NCBI GenBank assembly: GCA_020635435.1
Contig: JACJZU010000003.1
Span: 310,001-374,000, forward strand
Direction of reading: 5' to 3'
DNA: 64,000 nucleotides
Origin: Flavobacteriales bacterium
Lineage (GTDB): Bacteria > Bacteroidota > Bacteroidia > NS11-12g > UBA9320
The notes under the pieces were generated by a model. The model was not told the origin of the DNA. It saw only the letters and a program-made list of their open reading frames with translations, and did not search any database. Shown one piece after another: positions 48,644 through 58,022 of this stretch; positions within the stretch are counted from its first letter, which is position 1, and each line of letters opens with the position of its first letter. A program made the position numbers and the translations under genes.

Positions 48644-50419
48644 TTACATCCGCTCCGGAACGGAAATACCCAACAAGTTGAGGTTTTTCCGTACCAATTC
48701 ACTAACGATATGGGTAAGGTTCAATCGCAATGCCCGCTTGGCCGGATCTTCCTCCCGTAAAATATGGAGTTGATTGTAAAAGGCATTGTAGAGCTTGGCC
48801 AGTTCGTACGTGTAGTTGCACAAGACCGATGGGTTCAAGCTTTCAGCGGCTTCCATAACCTTATGTGGGAAAGCGTATATGTGCAAGATCAGTGCATTTT
48901 CCAGCGGATCCGGATCTGTTGATCCGATCTCTGATCGTACGAATTCGACCGATCGGAGGATCGATCGGCAACGCGCGTAAGTGTATTGGATAAATGTAGC
49001 TGTATTGCCTTGAAGATCAATGGATTCCTCCGGATTGAAGAGCATTCGCTTGCCTGCATCAACCCGGAGTAGGAAATATTTGAGTGCACCCAGTCCGATC
49101 GTTTCGTACAACTGATCGAGTTCCTGTTCGGAAAGCCCTTCTGTTTTTCCTTGTTCCTCCGTGCGTGCACGTGCCGTGGCGTGCATCTCATTCATCAGGT
49201 CGTCCGCATCAACTACCGTACCTTCCCGACTCTTCATCTTTCCATGTGGGAGATCCACCATACCGTAACTCAAGTGGTAGATACCTCCGGCATAGGGTTT
49301 TTCAAGTTTCTCCAATAATAACTGAAGGACCTTGAAATGATAATCCTGCTCATTACCGACCACGTATACCGATCGATCCATCCCGTAATCGTCGTACTTC
49401 AGTTGCGCAGTGCCGAGATCTTGAGTGATATAAACTGACGTGCCGTCCGATCGCAGAAGGAGCTTTTCATCCAGACCGAATTCCGTGAGATCAGCCCAAA
49501 CACTTCCATCGTCTTTCCTAAAGAAAACACCTTTTTCCAGGCCCTCCATCACCAGGTCCCTGCCCAGCAAGTAGGTGTCCGATTCGTAATAGAAACGGTC
49601 AAAATCAACACCCAAACGCCTGTACGTACTATCGAATCCCGCATAAACCCAATCGTTCATTTGTTTCCATAGCGCCCTTACCGCCGCGTCATTGGCCTCC
49701 CATTTTCGCAGGAGTTCCCGGGCCCCTTCCATCCATTCCGAGTGGGCCTCGGCCTCCTTCTCATCCATCCCGTTTTCCTTCAAACGATTCAGTTCGGCCC
49801 GATATTCCTTATCGAAGAGGACGTAATAATGCCCAACGAAATGATCCCCTTTCATTCCTTCAGAGGTGGGGGTGGAACCATTGCCAAGACGCATCCAGGC
49901 CAACATGGACTTACAGATATGTATTCCCCGGTCGTTGACAAGGTTTGTACGTACAACCTCATGACCTGTGAAACGCAGTATGTTGCTCACTGCAAAGCCG
50001 AGTAAATTGTTGCGGATATGTCCCAGGTGCAGGGGTTTATTCGTGTTGGGCGATGAATATTCAACCATGACCTTCTCACCATTTTGGGATCTTTTGCCAA
50101 AGGCATCCAGATTCATACCCGTTTGGTTGAGAAATTCTATCCACAAGCGAGTATCAACCTCCAGGTTCAGAAATCCCTTGACAACGTTGTAGGTTCGAAT
50201 GGCACCCGCTTCAACGAGGAATCTGCCAAGATCTCCGGCTGTTTCCTCCGGTTTTTTTTTACTCGTTCGCAGGAATGGAAAGACCACAAAGGTGAAATCG
50301 CCCGGATATTCCTTACGCGTTCGTTCAAGTTTCAGCGTATCGGCTGCAATTTCTGTATCGTACAGATCGAGAAAGGCTTTCGAAAGTGTCTGTTGAATTT
50401 GTTCTACAATATCCTGCAT
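48644..50419 (-). CDS. argS: Arginyl-tRNA synthetase
   Basis: Class I synthetase of 591 residues that charges tRNA-Arg. The N-terminal Add-1 domain (about 1-95) precedes the catalytic core, with the HIGH variant H-L-G-H at 131-134 and the KMSKS variant K-M-K-S-R at 394-398. The anticodon-binding helical domain ends in the family-typical V-P-E-R-M. It ends 2 bp from cdd on the opposite strand. Confidence 0.96.
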   Translation of the reverse strand: MQDIVEQIQQTLSKAFLDLYDTEIAADTLKLERTRKEYPGDFTFVVFPFLRTSKKKPEETAGDLGRFLVEAGAIRTYNVVKGFLNLEVDTRLWIEFLNQTGMNLDAFGKRSQNGEKVMVEYSSPNTNKPLHLGHIRNNLLGFAVSNILRFTGHEVVRTNLVNDRGIHICKSMLAWMRLGNGSTPTSEGMKGDHFVGHYYVLFDKEYRAELNRLKENGMDEKEAEAHSEWMEGARELLRKWEANDAAVRALWKQMNDWVYAGFDSTYRRLGVDFDRFYYESDTYLLGRDLVMEGLEKGVFFRKDDGSVWADLTEFGLDEKLLLRSDGTSVYITQDLGTAQLKYDDYGMDRSVYVVGNEQDYHFKVLQLLLEKLEKPYAGGIYHLSYGMVDLPHGKMKSREGTVVDADDLMNEMHATARARTEEQGKTEGLSEQELDQLYETIGLGALKYFLLRVDAGKRMLFNPEESIDLQGNTATFIQYTYARCRSILRSVEFVRSEIGSTDPDPLENALILHIYAFPHKVMEAAESLNPSVLCNYTYELAKLYNAFYNQLHILREEDPAKRALRLNLTHIVSELVRKNLNLLGISVPERM

Positions 50420-50433
50420 CAGTCTGCCTCGAA

Positions 50434-50985
50434 CTAGGGTCTCAACTTAGGCTCATTGCCGGGTTTCCACTTGATCGTACATCCAACTGCCTGAACTTCA
50501 GGGAAATCCACCTCTAGCCCATCAAGTGCAGCTTCAATTGCATCCTCCAGATAAACCCGGGTTACCATGTGTTCGTTGTCCCATGAATCATCGATCGCCC
50601 CACGGTATACAAGCTCTCTCCTGGAATTGAACAGAAATGCTTCGGGAGTGCGTGTTGCGCCCAGTTCCTTGGCAAGGGATTGATCCGCATCGTGCAGATA
50701 GACGAAGGTGTTTCCCAAACTTTCTGCCAGTTTCACCATGTTATCATAGGAATCTTCCGGATACTGATTGGCATCATTTGGATTCACCGTCAGTACCCCC
50801 AAATTATCTTCCTCGTAACGTGCATACAATTTCTGTATGCGATTCCAATAAGAACGTGAGTAGGGACAGTGGTTGCAGGTAACAATGATCAGCAAAGCGT
50901 ATCGGTCGGCGTAAGTGTACTTGTTGTAGTACTGACCGTCGGTTCCTAGCAGGTTAAAATTGGGGAGTTTATCGCCTATTTCCAT
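50434..50985 (-). CDS. Thioredoxin-like AhpC/TSA-type protein
   Basis: Protein of 183 residues. D-K-L-P-N-F-N-L near the start and C-N-H-C-P-Y-S near 39 give a peroxiredoxin-like fold with a C-x-x-C pair, as in the family that includes Bacteroidota thioredoxin-family proteins of unknown target. No signal peptide is visible when started at ATG 50985; the longer frame adds only a polar tail. It is probably a cytoplasmic redox protein. It lies 14 bp from argS on the same strand. Confidence 0.8.
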   Translation of the reverse strand: MEIGDKLPNFNLLGTDGQYYNKYTYADRYALLIIVTCNHCPYSRSYWNRIQKLYARYEEDNLGVLTVNPNDANQYPEDSYDNMVKLAESLGNTFVYLHDADQSLAKELGATRTPEAFLFNSRRELVYRGAIDDSWDNEHMVTRVYLEDAIEAALDGLEVDFPEVQAVGCTIKWKPGNEPKLRP

Positions 50986-51073
50986 ATCAGATGCATTCGC
51001 GGTGCAAATATCCGATGTTTTTCTCAGCAAAGAGTCAAAACAAATGGGTAGAAAGGCCGTTTGTCGAGCCCAT

Positions 51074-52666
51074 TTAGTGCATCGAACGAATTCGAGCGTA
51101 TTTGAACCAGGGTATATTCAGTGCATTTTGAGGAAGCCCGCTGATCCTGCGACTATTCAGACGCATACTTTGATCATAGTAAAGCACGATCACCGGACTT
51201 TGCTGCATCAACAAGGAGTCCATTTCCCGGTAAAGACCTATGCGGTCCGATTCGTTTTCTGTGCGGAGCGATTCTTCGTAGAGTTCATCAAAATCTTCAG
51301 AATTGTAATGCGTATAATTTGGACCATTGGGTGCAAAATTGGCACTGTAGAAACAACTCAGATAGTTCTCTGCATCGGGATAATCGGCTATCCAACTCGC
51401 TCTGAAAAAGCTCAGTTTGTTGTGTAGCTTGGCTTCCTTCAATGCGGCGGATGGAAGTACATCAATTTCACAATCAACACCGATCCGATCGAATTCCTGC
51501 TGAATGAATACGGAAAGATCGAGATAATCTTTCGTGGTGGATAGCACGATACGGGCATTTTGAATTCCACTTGAATCCAGGTACCTCCGTGCCAGATCGA
51601 TATCGTAGACTCCCGCGAGTGGGAGATGACCCGGTAAACTGATCGGGATGAACCCCCCTTCAGCCGCGGTTCCCACATTGTTTCTCAAATAGCGGATCAT
51701 TTTCTCCCGGTTGATCGCATGATTCAATGCCTTCCTGAAATAGGGGTTCCCCAAAGGTTGATCCGCACTGGATGTCGCCAGGGATATGGCAAGATATTCT
51801 GTATTGAGTACGGGCACCTTACTCAATTCGATGTGCTCCTTGAACGCGTCTTTCAATTGCCCGTCACGCGTCAAAAGGGCGTCCTTTATACTGCTGTGTA
51901 TCCCATTGTAAAAATCGAGATGCCCTTTCAGGAAACTCAGCAAGGCCATCTGATTGTTCGAGATAAAGGATATGGATAAGCCCGGATTGAAGGGGAGTCG
52001 TTCATTATTGATGCGCTCGAAGTAATTCTCGTTGCGGTTCAGAATGAGTTTGACATCCTCCTCCCAATGAACGAACCGATAAGGACCCGTGCCTACTGGG
52101 TGTCGCGCAAATTCCTTCCCATATTGGTCGATCGCCTCCTTTGGTACCACATGGCAATAGGGCATTGTGAGCAGACTTATAAAGGGGGCAAATGGTCTGA
52201 TCAGCAGGATCTCCAAGGTGTCGGTGCCCAAGGCCCGGATACCGTTCGGGGCAATTTTATCGTTGAAGATCCACGCACCTGGCGATGCCGTTTTTGAATC
52301 GGTGAGCCTATTGAAGGAATAAACGAAATCGTCGGCCACAACACGTCGTGTTTCCGTTGAAAAACAAGGGTCACTGTGGAAATAAACGTCTTTTCGGAGT
52401 ATGAAGGTGAAACGTGTTCCACTGTCCGATACCGACCAGGACGAAGCTATACAGGGAACGGGATTCAGGGCTGTGTCTAACTGAACCAAACCATTAAAGA
52501 TCTGTGTGACTGCCCAGATATTGTCCTGATTCGAAGCAAAAGCAGGATCAAGGGAGGTAATGTTGTTCGAGGCGTTGAAACGTATATGATCGAGGGTCCG
52601 ATCATCCGATCGGCTACAGGATATCAACAGTAACGCGATGTGAATAAGTACGAGCAGCCTGTTCAT
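51074..52666 (-). CDS. Peptide/solute-binding lipoprotein (SBP family 5, DppA/OppA-like)
   Basis: Protein of 530 residues with lipobox L-L-L-I-S-C (about Cys17) when started at ATG 52666; an ATG 30 bp earlier would add a non-signal extension. The cluster-5 binding-protein pattern is clear: S-L-D-P-A-F-A, G-T-G-P-Y-R-F near 170 and A-L-N-H-A-I-N-R-E near 310. It would bind oligopeptides or similar solutes for an ABC importer. No permease or ATPase genes are next to it, so the transporter is elsewhere, or it works alone. Confidence 0.9.
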   Translation of the reverse strand: MNRLLVLIHIALLLISCSRSDDRTLDHIRFNASNNITSLDPAFASNQDNIWAVTQIFNGLVQLDTALNPVPCIASSWSVSDSGTRFTFILRKDVYFHSDPCFSTETRRVVADDFVYSFNRLTDSKTASPGAWIFNDKIAPNGIRALGTDTLEILLIRPFAPFISLLTMPYCHVVPKEAIDQYGKEFARHPVGTGPYRFVHWEEDVKLILNRNENYFERINNERLPFNPGLSISFISNNQMALLSFLKGHLDFYNGIHSSIKDALLTRDGQLKDAFKEHIELSKVPVLNTEYLAISLATSSADQPLGNPYFRKALNHAINREKMIRYLRNNVGTAAEGGFIPISLPGHLPLAGVYDIDLARRYLDSSGIQNARIVLSTTKDYLDLSVFIQQEFDRIGVDCEIDVLPSAALKEAKLHNKLSFFRASWIADYPDAENYLSCFYSANFAPNGPNYTHYNSEDFDELYEESLRTENESDRIGLYREMDSLLMQQSPVIVLYYDQSMRLNSRRISGLPQNALNIPWFKYARIRSMH

Positions 52667-52728
52667 TAATCGGTTCTGTATCCAAGTCCTTTTCACTTAG
52701 TTTTGAAGGCTAAGGAAGGGTTAAGTCG

Positions 52729-53412
52729 ATGGCAAAAGTATGGTATTTGGGGCATTCGTGTTTTAGTCTCGAAGTGGCTGGAATGACGATCGTTACGGAT
52801 CCGTTCATTCGTCCTAATCCCAAAGCACAACACATCGATTTCTCTTCTCTGAAGGCGGATGTGATCCTCGTATCTCATGGACACCAGGATCATATTGCAG
52901 ATCTCACCGATCTGGCCCGGCAAACCGGAGCTTTGGTGATCGCCTGTTACGAAATAGGCACCTGGCTCCAAAAGCAGGGCTATGAAAATGTATTGGGTAT
53001 GAACATCGGAGGAACGGCACAGATCGATGGGGTTCACTTTAAAATGGTAAAAGCCGATCATTCCAGCTCTTTTGCAGATGGTAGTTATGCAGGGGTTGCA
53101 GCCGGCTTCGTTATACATGGCGCCGGCGACACGATCTATTTCGCCGGTGATACGGGTTTAACGCGTGACATGGAATTGATCGCCGATGAATACGTACTTG
53201 ATATGGCGCTCCTGCCTCTGGGAGATACCTTCACCATGGGGTATGCCGATGCCGCCAAAGCAGCACAACTGATCTCATGTTCTGCAGTTGTAGGAATGCA
53301 TTTCGATACGTTCGAACCGATCCGGATCGACCATAAGGCCGCAAAAGATCATTTCCGGCAATTGGGTATTGATCTCACCCTTCCGAGCGTTGGAGACATA
53401 ATTGAGTTATAA
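52729..53412 (+). CDS. Metallo-beta-lactamase-fold hydrolase (UPF0173 type)
   Basis: Protein of 227 residues. The metal motif S-H-G-H-Q-D-H stands at 49-55, with later ligands in K-A-D-H near 105, F-A-G-D-T-G near 140 and M-H-F-D near 190. It matches the UPF0173 metal-dependent hydrolases, whose substrate is unknown. It lies 40 bp upstream of parA on the same strand. Confidence 0.88.
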   Translation: MAKVWYLGHSCFSLEVAGMTIVTDPFIRPNPKAQHIDFSSLKADVILVSHGHQDHIADLTDLARQTGALVIACYEIGTWLQKQGYENVLGMNIGGTAQIDGVHFKMVKADHSSSFADGSYAGVAAGFVIHGAGDTIYFAGDTGLTRDMELIADEYVLDMALLPLGDTFTMGYADAAKAAQLISCSAVVGMHFDTFEPIRIDHKAAKDHFRQLGIDLTLPSVGDIIEL

Positions 53413-53451
53413 CCCCTTTCAGATTCCCATATAGTTCCCCAAACCATAGAA

Positions 53452-54252
53452 ATGAGCAAAGTAATTAGTATAGCAAATCAAAAAGGTGGAGTCGGTAAAA
53501 CAACCACTGCCATTAACCTGTCGTACAGCCTGGCTGTTCTGGAGTACAAGGTTCTGCTGATCGACGCCGATCCACAGGCCAATTCAACTTCGGGCTTCGG
53601 AATCGACCCGAAAAACGTGAGGATGGGGTTGTATGAATGTCTCGTTAAAGACGAAAATCCGGAAGATTGTATCCTTCAGACCCTGAGTTCCTACCTCGAC
53701 GTGTTTCCTTCCAACATAGATCTGGTCGGAGCGGAGATCGAAATGATCGATCTGCCGAACAGGGAAAAGCTCATGAGTCGGGTTATCCGAAAAGTACAGG
53801 ACAAGTACGACTTTGTGATAATCGATTGTTCGCCTTCTCTCGGACTTATCACCACGAATGCCCTCGCGGCGTCGGATTCTGTTGTGATTCCCGTGCAATG
53901 CGAATATTTCGCTCTAGAAGGTCTTGGAAAACTGCTGAATACGATCAAGATCATTCAAAAGAGCATCAACCCGTCACTTGCCATTGAAGGTCTGCTTCTA
54001 ACGATGTATGATAGCCGCTTAAGGCTCTCCAATCAGGTTGTTGACGAGGTGAAACTGCATTTTCAGGATCTGGTTTTTGATACCATCATTCAGAGAAATA
54101 CGCGTCTCAGCGAAGCTCCTTCTTTTGGTTTGCCCGTGCTGGAGCACGATGCAACTGCCAAAGGGAGTGTTAATTACCTAAATCTGGCCCGGGAGATCCT
54201 GCAGAAGAACGGAATGACCAAAATGGCCAATCAAGAACGTATCCTGGGCTGA
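53452..54252 (+). CDS. parA: Chromosome-partitioning ATPase ParA (Soj)
   Basis: Protein of 266 residues that binds DNA non-specifically with ATP and moves ParB-parS complexes. Deviant Walker A K-G-G-V-G-K-T-T is at 11-18; Walker B I-I-D-C-S-P-S near 122 and the C-terminal P-S-F-G-L-P motif are intact. parB follows after 50 bp. No perfect parS-like palindrome was found in this window. Confidence 0.95.
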   Translation: MSKVISIANQKGGVGKTTTAINLSYSLAVLEYKVLLIDADPQANSTSGFGIDPKNVRMGLYECLVKDENPEDCILQTLSSYLDVFPSNIDLVGAEIEMIDLPNREKLMSRVIRKVQDKYDFVIIDCSPSLGLITTNALAASDSVVIPVQCEYFALEGLGKLLNTIKIIQKSINPSLAIEGLLLTMYDSRLRLSNQVVDEVKLHFQDLVFDTIIQRNTRLSEAPSFGLPVLEHDATAKGSVNYLNLAREILQKNGMTKMANQERILG

Positions 54253-54302
54253 TCGTTTGAAAAAGGCTTATTTTGAAAGTTGGAGAGGAGATACCGAAGG
54301 AG

Positions 54303-55205
54303 ATGGCTAAAAGAAATGCTTTAGGCAAGGGCTTAGGGGCCCTGCTGGATAATGTAGATACGGATATTACGAGCGGGTCGGTACACCGATCGCCCAATAC
54401 GGTTGCGATGATACCGATAAGCGCCATAGTGGCCAATCCGTTTCAACCCAGAACGGAATTTGAACAGGTCGCACTGGAGGAACTCAGCGAGTCCATCCGG
54501 GTGCACGGCATCATACAGCCCGTAACTGTTCGCAAGATCGGGGTAGATCAATTTGAACTCATCAGTGGGGAGCGCCGAACCCGAGCCGCAATTATGGCCG
54601 GGCTCACTGAATTGCCCGCTTATATACGTTTAGCCAACGACCAGGAGATGTTGGAGATGGCCCTTATTGAGAACATTCAAAGGGAAGATCTCAATGCCAT
54701 CGAAGTGAGTTTGAGTTATCGCCGGCTCCTCGAAGAATGCGGTTTGAAACAGGAAGAACTCGGGCAACGCGTTGGTAAGAAAAGGTCTACGGTGAACAAC
54801 TATCTCCGTCTTTTGAAATTGCCCGATGAGATCCAGCTTGCTATTCAGGAAGGGACGATCGCTATGGGACACGCCAGAGCGCTGATAAATATCGAAGACC
54901 CAACCGCTCAATTGCGCATATTCAATGCGGCCGTTGAGAACGGTTTGTCCGTTCGTCAGGTTGAAGAAATGGTTCGGAATGCCTATAAACGACCAGCCGA
55001 TCCTGAAAAGCCGGAGCGAAAAGAACCCGTAGTGCCCGATACACGAACGCTGGATACATTTGATGAGCGCATTGAGGGTTTGATCGACCAATTCGGTTCC
55101 AAGATCGAATTCCGTAAAAAGAAGGATCAGACAGGCAGTATCGTGATCCATTTTAAATCAAAGAACGAACTTGAGGCCATTCTGGAAAAACTGGAGAATT
55201 CCTGA
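54303..55205 (+). CDS. parB: Chromosome-partitioning protein ParB (Spo0J)
   Basis: CTP-dependent clamp of 300 residues that loads at parS. It starts M-A-K-R-N-A-L-G-K-G-L-G-A-L-L at ATG 54303; an upstream in-frame TTG is less likely. The CTPase motif G-E-R-R-T-R is at 89-94. The helix-turn-helix near 145-170 (K-Q-E-E-L-G-Q-R-V-G-K-K-R) and the C-terminal dimer domain are complete. Confidence 0.95.
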   Translation: MAKRNALGKGLGALLDNVDTDITSGSVHRSPNTVAMIPISAIVANPFQPRTEFEQVALEELSESIRVHGIIQPVTVRKIGVDQFELISGERRTRAAIMAGLTELPAYIRLANDQEMLEMALIENIQREDLNAIEVSLSYRRLLEECGLKQEELGQRVGKKRSTVNNYLRLLKLPDEIQLAIQEGTIAMGHARALINIEDPTAQLRIFNAAVENGLSVRQVEEMVRNAYKRPADPEKPERKEPVVPDTRTLDTFDERIEGLIDQFGSKIEFRKKKDQTGSIVIHFKSKNELEAILEKLENS

Positions 55206-55209
55206 TCAA

Positions 55210-55800
55210 TTGCTGAAGGCCTTTCCACCGGCCTTGCCGATCTGTTTGATCGCGGTACTCATTGTTGTGAGCAGTCAGGCGATCGGACAGGTACATCCAT
55301 TTTCCACGAACACGATAACGGATGGCCCAATGTTGAAAGATAGTGTGCACAGCCCTGCCAAAGCCACGATCTATTCAGCAATTTTCCCTGGACTTGGGCA
55401 GATATACAACCAGAAATATTGGAAAGTCGGCGTTTTATACGCAGGAGGACTGGCAATGGGGTATTTCTTCAAAGTGAATACCGACTCGCTGCGAGCTTAC
55501 CAAAGGGCTGTAGATGTGCGCTTCGATACTTCATCTACCACCATAGATCTCCGATACAGCTGGATGAGTGATTCCAAGGTGCTGCAGGAACGCAACTACT
55601 ACCGGCGAAACAGGGATATGTTCATACTCGGGTTCATAGGGGTTTATGCCTTGCAGATAATTGACGCAAATGTGGATGCCCATTTGCGCGAATTCGAGAT
55701 CAATAAGGACCTTGCTCTCAAGGTGGATCCGGATATTCAATTTCTTCCGGCGAGCGGAACCTGGTCGGTCGGATTAGGAGCTTCTCTGCGATTTCGTTGA
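55210..55800 (+). CDS. DUF5683 family membrane-associated protein
   Basis: Protein of about 196 residues with a signal-like N-terminus ending S-Q-A-I-G-Q. A hydrophobic F-P-G-L-G-Q-I-Y-N-Q-K-Y-W-K segment (about 60) and a second helix near 140 follow; these are the DUF5683 hallmarks. Such genes regularly follow parAB in Bacteroidota, perhaps linking the envelope to cell cycle. Both candidate starts are TTG: 55210, 4 bp after parB, gives a clean signal peptide; 55171 overlaps parB. Confidence 0.75.
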   Translation: MLKAFPPALPICLIAVLIVVSSQAIGQVHPFSTNTITDGPMLKDSVHSPAKATIYSAIFPGLGQIYNQKYWKVGVLYAGGLAMGYFFKVNTDSLRAYQRAVDVRFDTSSTTIDLRYSWMSDSKVLQERNYYRRNRDMFILGFIGVYALQIIDANVDAHLREFEINKDLALKVDPDIQFLPASGTWSVGLGASLRFR

Positions 55801-55820
55801 TCCTTTTTCCGATCAAAACG

Positions 55821-55828
55821 TACTTTTG
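55821..55828 (+). promoter_or_regulatory. -7 promoter box (TACTTTTG) of the 3-hydroxyacyl-CoA dehydrogenase gene
   Basis: Exact TAnnTTTG match with TTG at 55797-55799, 21 bp upstream: the best complete -33/-7 pair in the window. It ends 18 bp before the ATG at 55847. Confidence 0.6.
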
Positions 55829-55846
55829 CGGCCAAATCGAATTAGT

Positions 55847-56734
55847 ATGCAACGAATAGGAGTGATCGGATCCGGAACCATGGGCAATGGAATAGCGCAT
55901 GTTTTCGCCCAAAATGGTTTTGATGTACAACTCATCGATATTAAGCAGGATGCCCTGGATAAGGCTTTATCTGTGATCGCCAGGAATCTGGATCGTCAAA
56001 TAGCAAAAGGGCTATTGGATGAATCCGGCAAAAACGCGACATTAGGTCGGATCACCACATTCACGAACATACCGGAAGGTGTTGCAAATTGCGATCTCGT
56101 AGTAGAAGCTGCCACAGAAAATAAAGATCTGAAAATGAAGATCTTTCAGGAAATGGATCAAAGCACGCCGGATCACTGTATTCTGGCAACAAACACTTCC
56201 AGTATCTCGATCACCGAATTGGCGGCAGTCACTCGTCGTCCATCCATGGTAATCGGAATGCATTTCATGAATCCGGTTCCCGTAATGAAATTGGTGGAGG
56301 TGATAAACGGGTATGCCACTTCATCAGAGGTGACAGAGACGATCCTTGATCTTTCGCGTAAGATCGGCAAAACACCCGCCATGGCAAACGATTATCCCGG
56401 ATTTATTGCCAATAGGATCCTGATGCCAATGATCAATGAGGCAATTTGGACACTGCATGAAGGAGTGGGTGGAGTTGAAGAGATCGATACGGTTATGAAA
56501 CTGGGAATGGCTCACCCCATGGGGCCGCTTCAATTGGCCGATTTTATTGGTTTGGACGTTTGCCTGGCCATTTTGAATGTGCTTTATACTGGTTTCGGAA
56601 ATCCGAAATATGCCCCTTGTCCCTTGCTGGTCAATATGGTCAATAGCGGAAATATCGGCGTGAAAGGGGGGAATGGGTTCTACGATTGGTCACACGGTGG
56701 CAAGGAACTCATCGTTAGCGGACACTTCAGCTAA
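55847..56734 (+). CDS. hbd: 3-hydroxybutyryl-CoA dehydrogenase
   Basis: NAD(P)-dependent enzyme of 295 residues interconverting 3-hydroxyacyl-CoA and acetoacyl-CoA. The Rossmann motif G-S-G-T-M-G is at 8-13, the catalytic histidine at 139 (G-M-H-F-M-N-P), and the C-terminal domain shows N-R-I-L-M-P-M-I-N-E-A and G-L-D-V-C-L. It fits short-chain fatty-acid oxidation or hydroxybutyrate metabolism. It has its own promoter and is not part of the parAB transcript. Confidence 0.92.
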   Translation: MQRIGVIGSGTMGNGIAHVFAQNGFDVQLIDIKQDALDKALSVIARNLDRQIAKGLLDESGKNATLGRITTFTNIPEGVANCDLVVEAATENKDLKMKIFQEMDQSTPDHCILATNTSSISITELAAVTRRPSMVIGMHFMNPVPVMKLVEVINGYATSSEVTETILDLSRKIGKTPAMANDYPGFIANRILMPMINEAIWTLHEGVGGVEEIDTVMKLGMAHPMGPLQLADFIGLDVCLAILNVLYTGFGNPKYAPCPLLVNMVNSGNIGVKGGNGFYDWSHGGKELIVSGHFS

Positions 56735-58022
56735 GTTCTGAACAAGTTTCCAAAATCATTCGGTAGAGAGGACTCCAACCTTTCCATCGGCCGGATTCAC
56801 TGAGCGATTCATTGTGCCAAAGGGTGCAGTATAAACCACCAACCCGGTGCACCATCTCAATTTGTCGTTTAACTTCATCCATTGAATTCTGCAAATTCAG
56901 TCCCATATAGTGCATGGGGGTGATGTCCATCAAACAAAATGGCACCAGTCTCAAGGGGGTAACAGTATTTGTCTTTAGGTTGAAAAAACGACAAGGTGCC
57001 GCAAGTCCCATACGGAAGCCCATATGTGTGGAATAGCCCATGGTGTAATCCGTTTCGATCCCAATATCGATCAGATGTTCGTAGGTCCAGGGCATACGAT
57101 GCATCAGATAGTGTTGTCTTGAGCTTTTTACGCGTTTTCCAGTGATCCGCTCGAGTATCTGTTTTTCATCATCCAAAAGATCGGTTTGTTTGTTGCTGCG
57201 GTAGGAGGGATGCAAGCCAATTTTCGCGCGTTCTTCGATGGAACGGATCAAGGCCTGGAATTCGGTGTTCTGTGCACTCTGATTCTTATCGTAAGGTCCT
57301 CTCTTACCAACTTGCAGAAAGTAATGCGCATCTGTCCCATATTCAGCGTGCCATCGGAACTGCGTGTCGAAATTGTCATATGGATCAGGTCCTCCCCGCA
57401 AGGTTTTGATGCGCTCTTGAAGTTCCTCTGTGTTTCCGTTGATCAGATCCCGGAACAGCCCTCCAACCGTTAATTTCAACCCTTTATTCCTGTATTTCCA
57501 AGCCTGGTCTATGTCTATAGTACTGAGGTATTCGAACTTGCGTGGATTACTTTGTAAAGCCGGGAACATCTCCTTAAGTGCTTCGAGCAGTTCGAGCGCC
57601 CAGATATTTACGAGCGGTTTACTCAGGTGATCCGATTCGATGAGAATGCTGTGTTCGGCAGGAAAACGGTTGTGCAGATCCGGTTCAAAAGGTAAGTATT
57701 CCTCATACCTTGAAACCAAATAGAACGATGCGGCCAAAGGGTCGAATCGTTTTTCCCGCTGAAACAATAATTCCGGTCCGGTCTCCGAGTTTTCCCAGCG
57801 AGGTTCCTGATCGGAGATACGATTCTCGAACAATAGGCCACTTGGGTGGATCTTCAGCCCGCGCAATGCAGCATTCGTCGAGTAATTCAGGCCAGGTTCC
57901 TCAGATTGTTGGTAGAGATCAGCATCCGTAGTGATCCGCGTTTTAATTCCAAGTAACTCTCTGAAGATGAGTTCCGCGATAAATTCCAGACGGGGTGAGA
58001 AAAGCGCTGAGTAAATGATCAT
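56727..58022 (-). CDS. Polysaccharide deacetylase-family protein
   Basis: Protein of 431 residues. The N-terminal 150 residues resemble the lead domain seen in Bacteroidota deacetylase-like proteins (possibly DUF7033). The NodB-like part has T-I-D-I-D-Q-A near 168 and a motif-2-like G-L-H-P-S-Y near 272, with a final W-H-N-E. There is no signal peptide, so it is probably cytoplasmic and may act on surface glycan precursors. Its end overlaps hbd by 8 bp; its start touches the metallopeptidase stop. Confidence 0.75.
   Translation of the reverse strand: MIIYSALFSPRLEFIAELIFRELLGIKTRITTDADLYQQSEEPGLNYSTNAALRGLKIHPSGLLFENRISDQEPRWENSETGPELLFQREKRFDPLAASFYLVSRYEEYLPFEPDLHNRFPAEHSILIESDHLSKPLVNIWALELLEALKEMFPALQSNPRKFEYLSTIDIDQAWKYRNKGLKLTVGGLFRDLINGNTEELQERIKTLRGGPDPYDNFDTQFRWHAEYGTDAHYFLQVGKRGPYDKNQSAQNTEFQALIRSIEERAKIGLHPSYRSNKQTDLLDDEKQILERITGKRVKSSRQHYLMHRMPWTYEHLIDIGIETDYTMGYSTHMGFRMGLAAPCRFFNLKTNTVTPLRLVPFCLMDITPMHYMGLNLQNSMDEVKRQIEMVHRVGGLYCTLWHNESLSESGRWKGWSPLYRMILETCSELS

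Noticed and set aside
53452..55205. parS sites or a replication origin near parAB
   Set aside because: CACGTG cores occur at several places but none is flanked by the matching arms of a parS palindrome, and no DnaA-box cluster or dnaA/dnaN gene is present.
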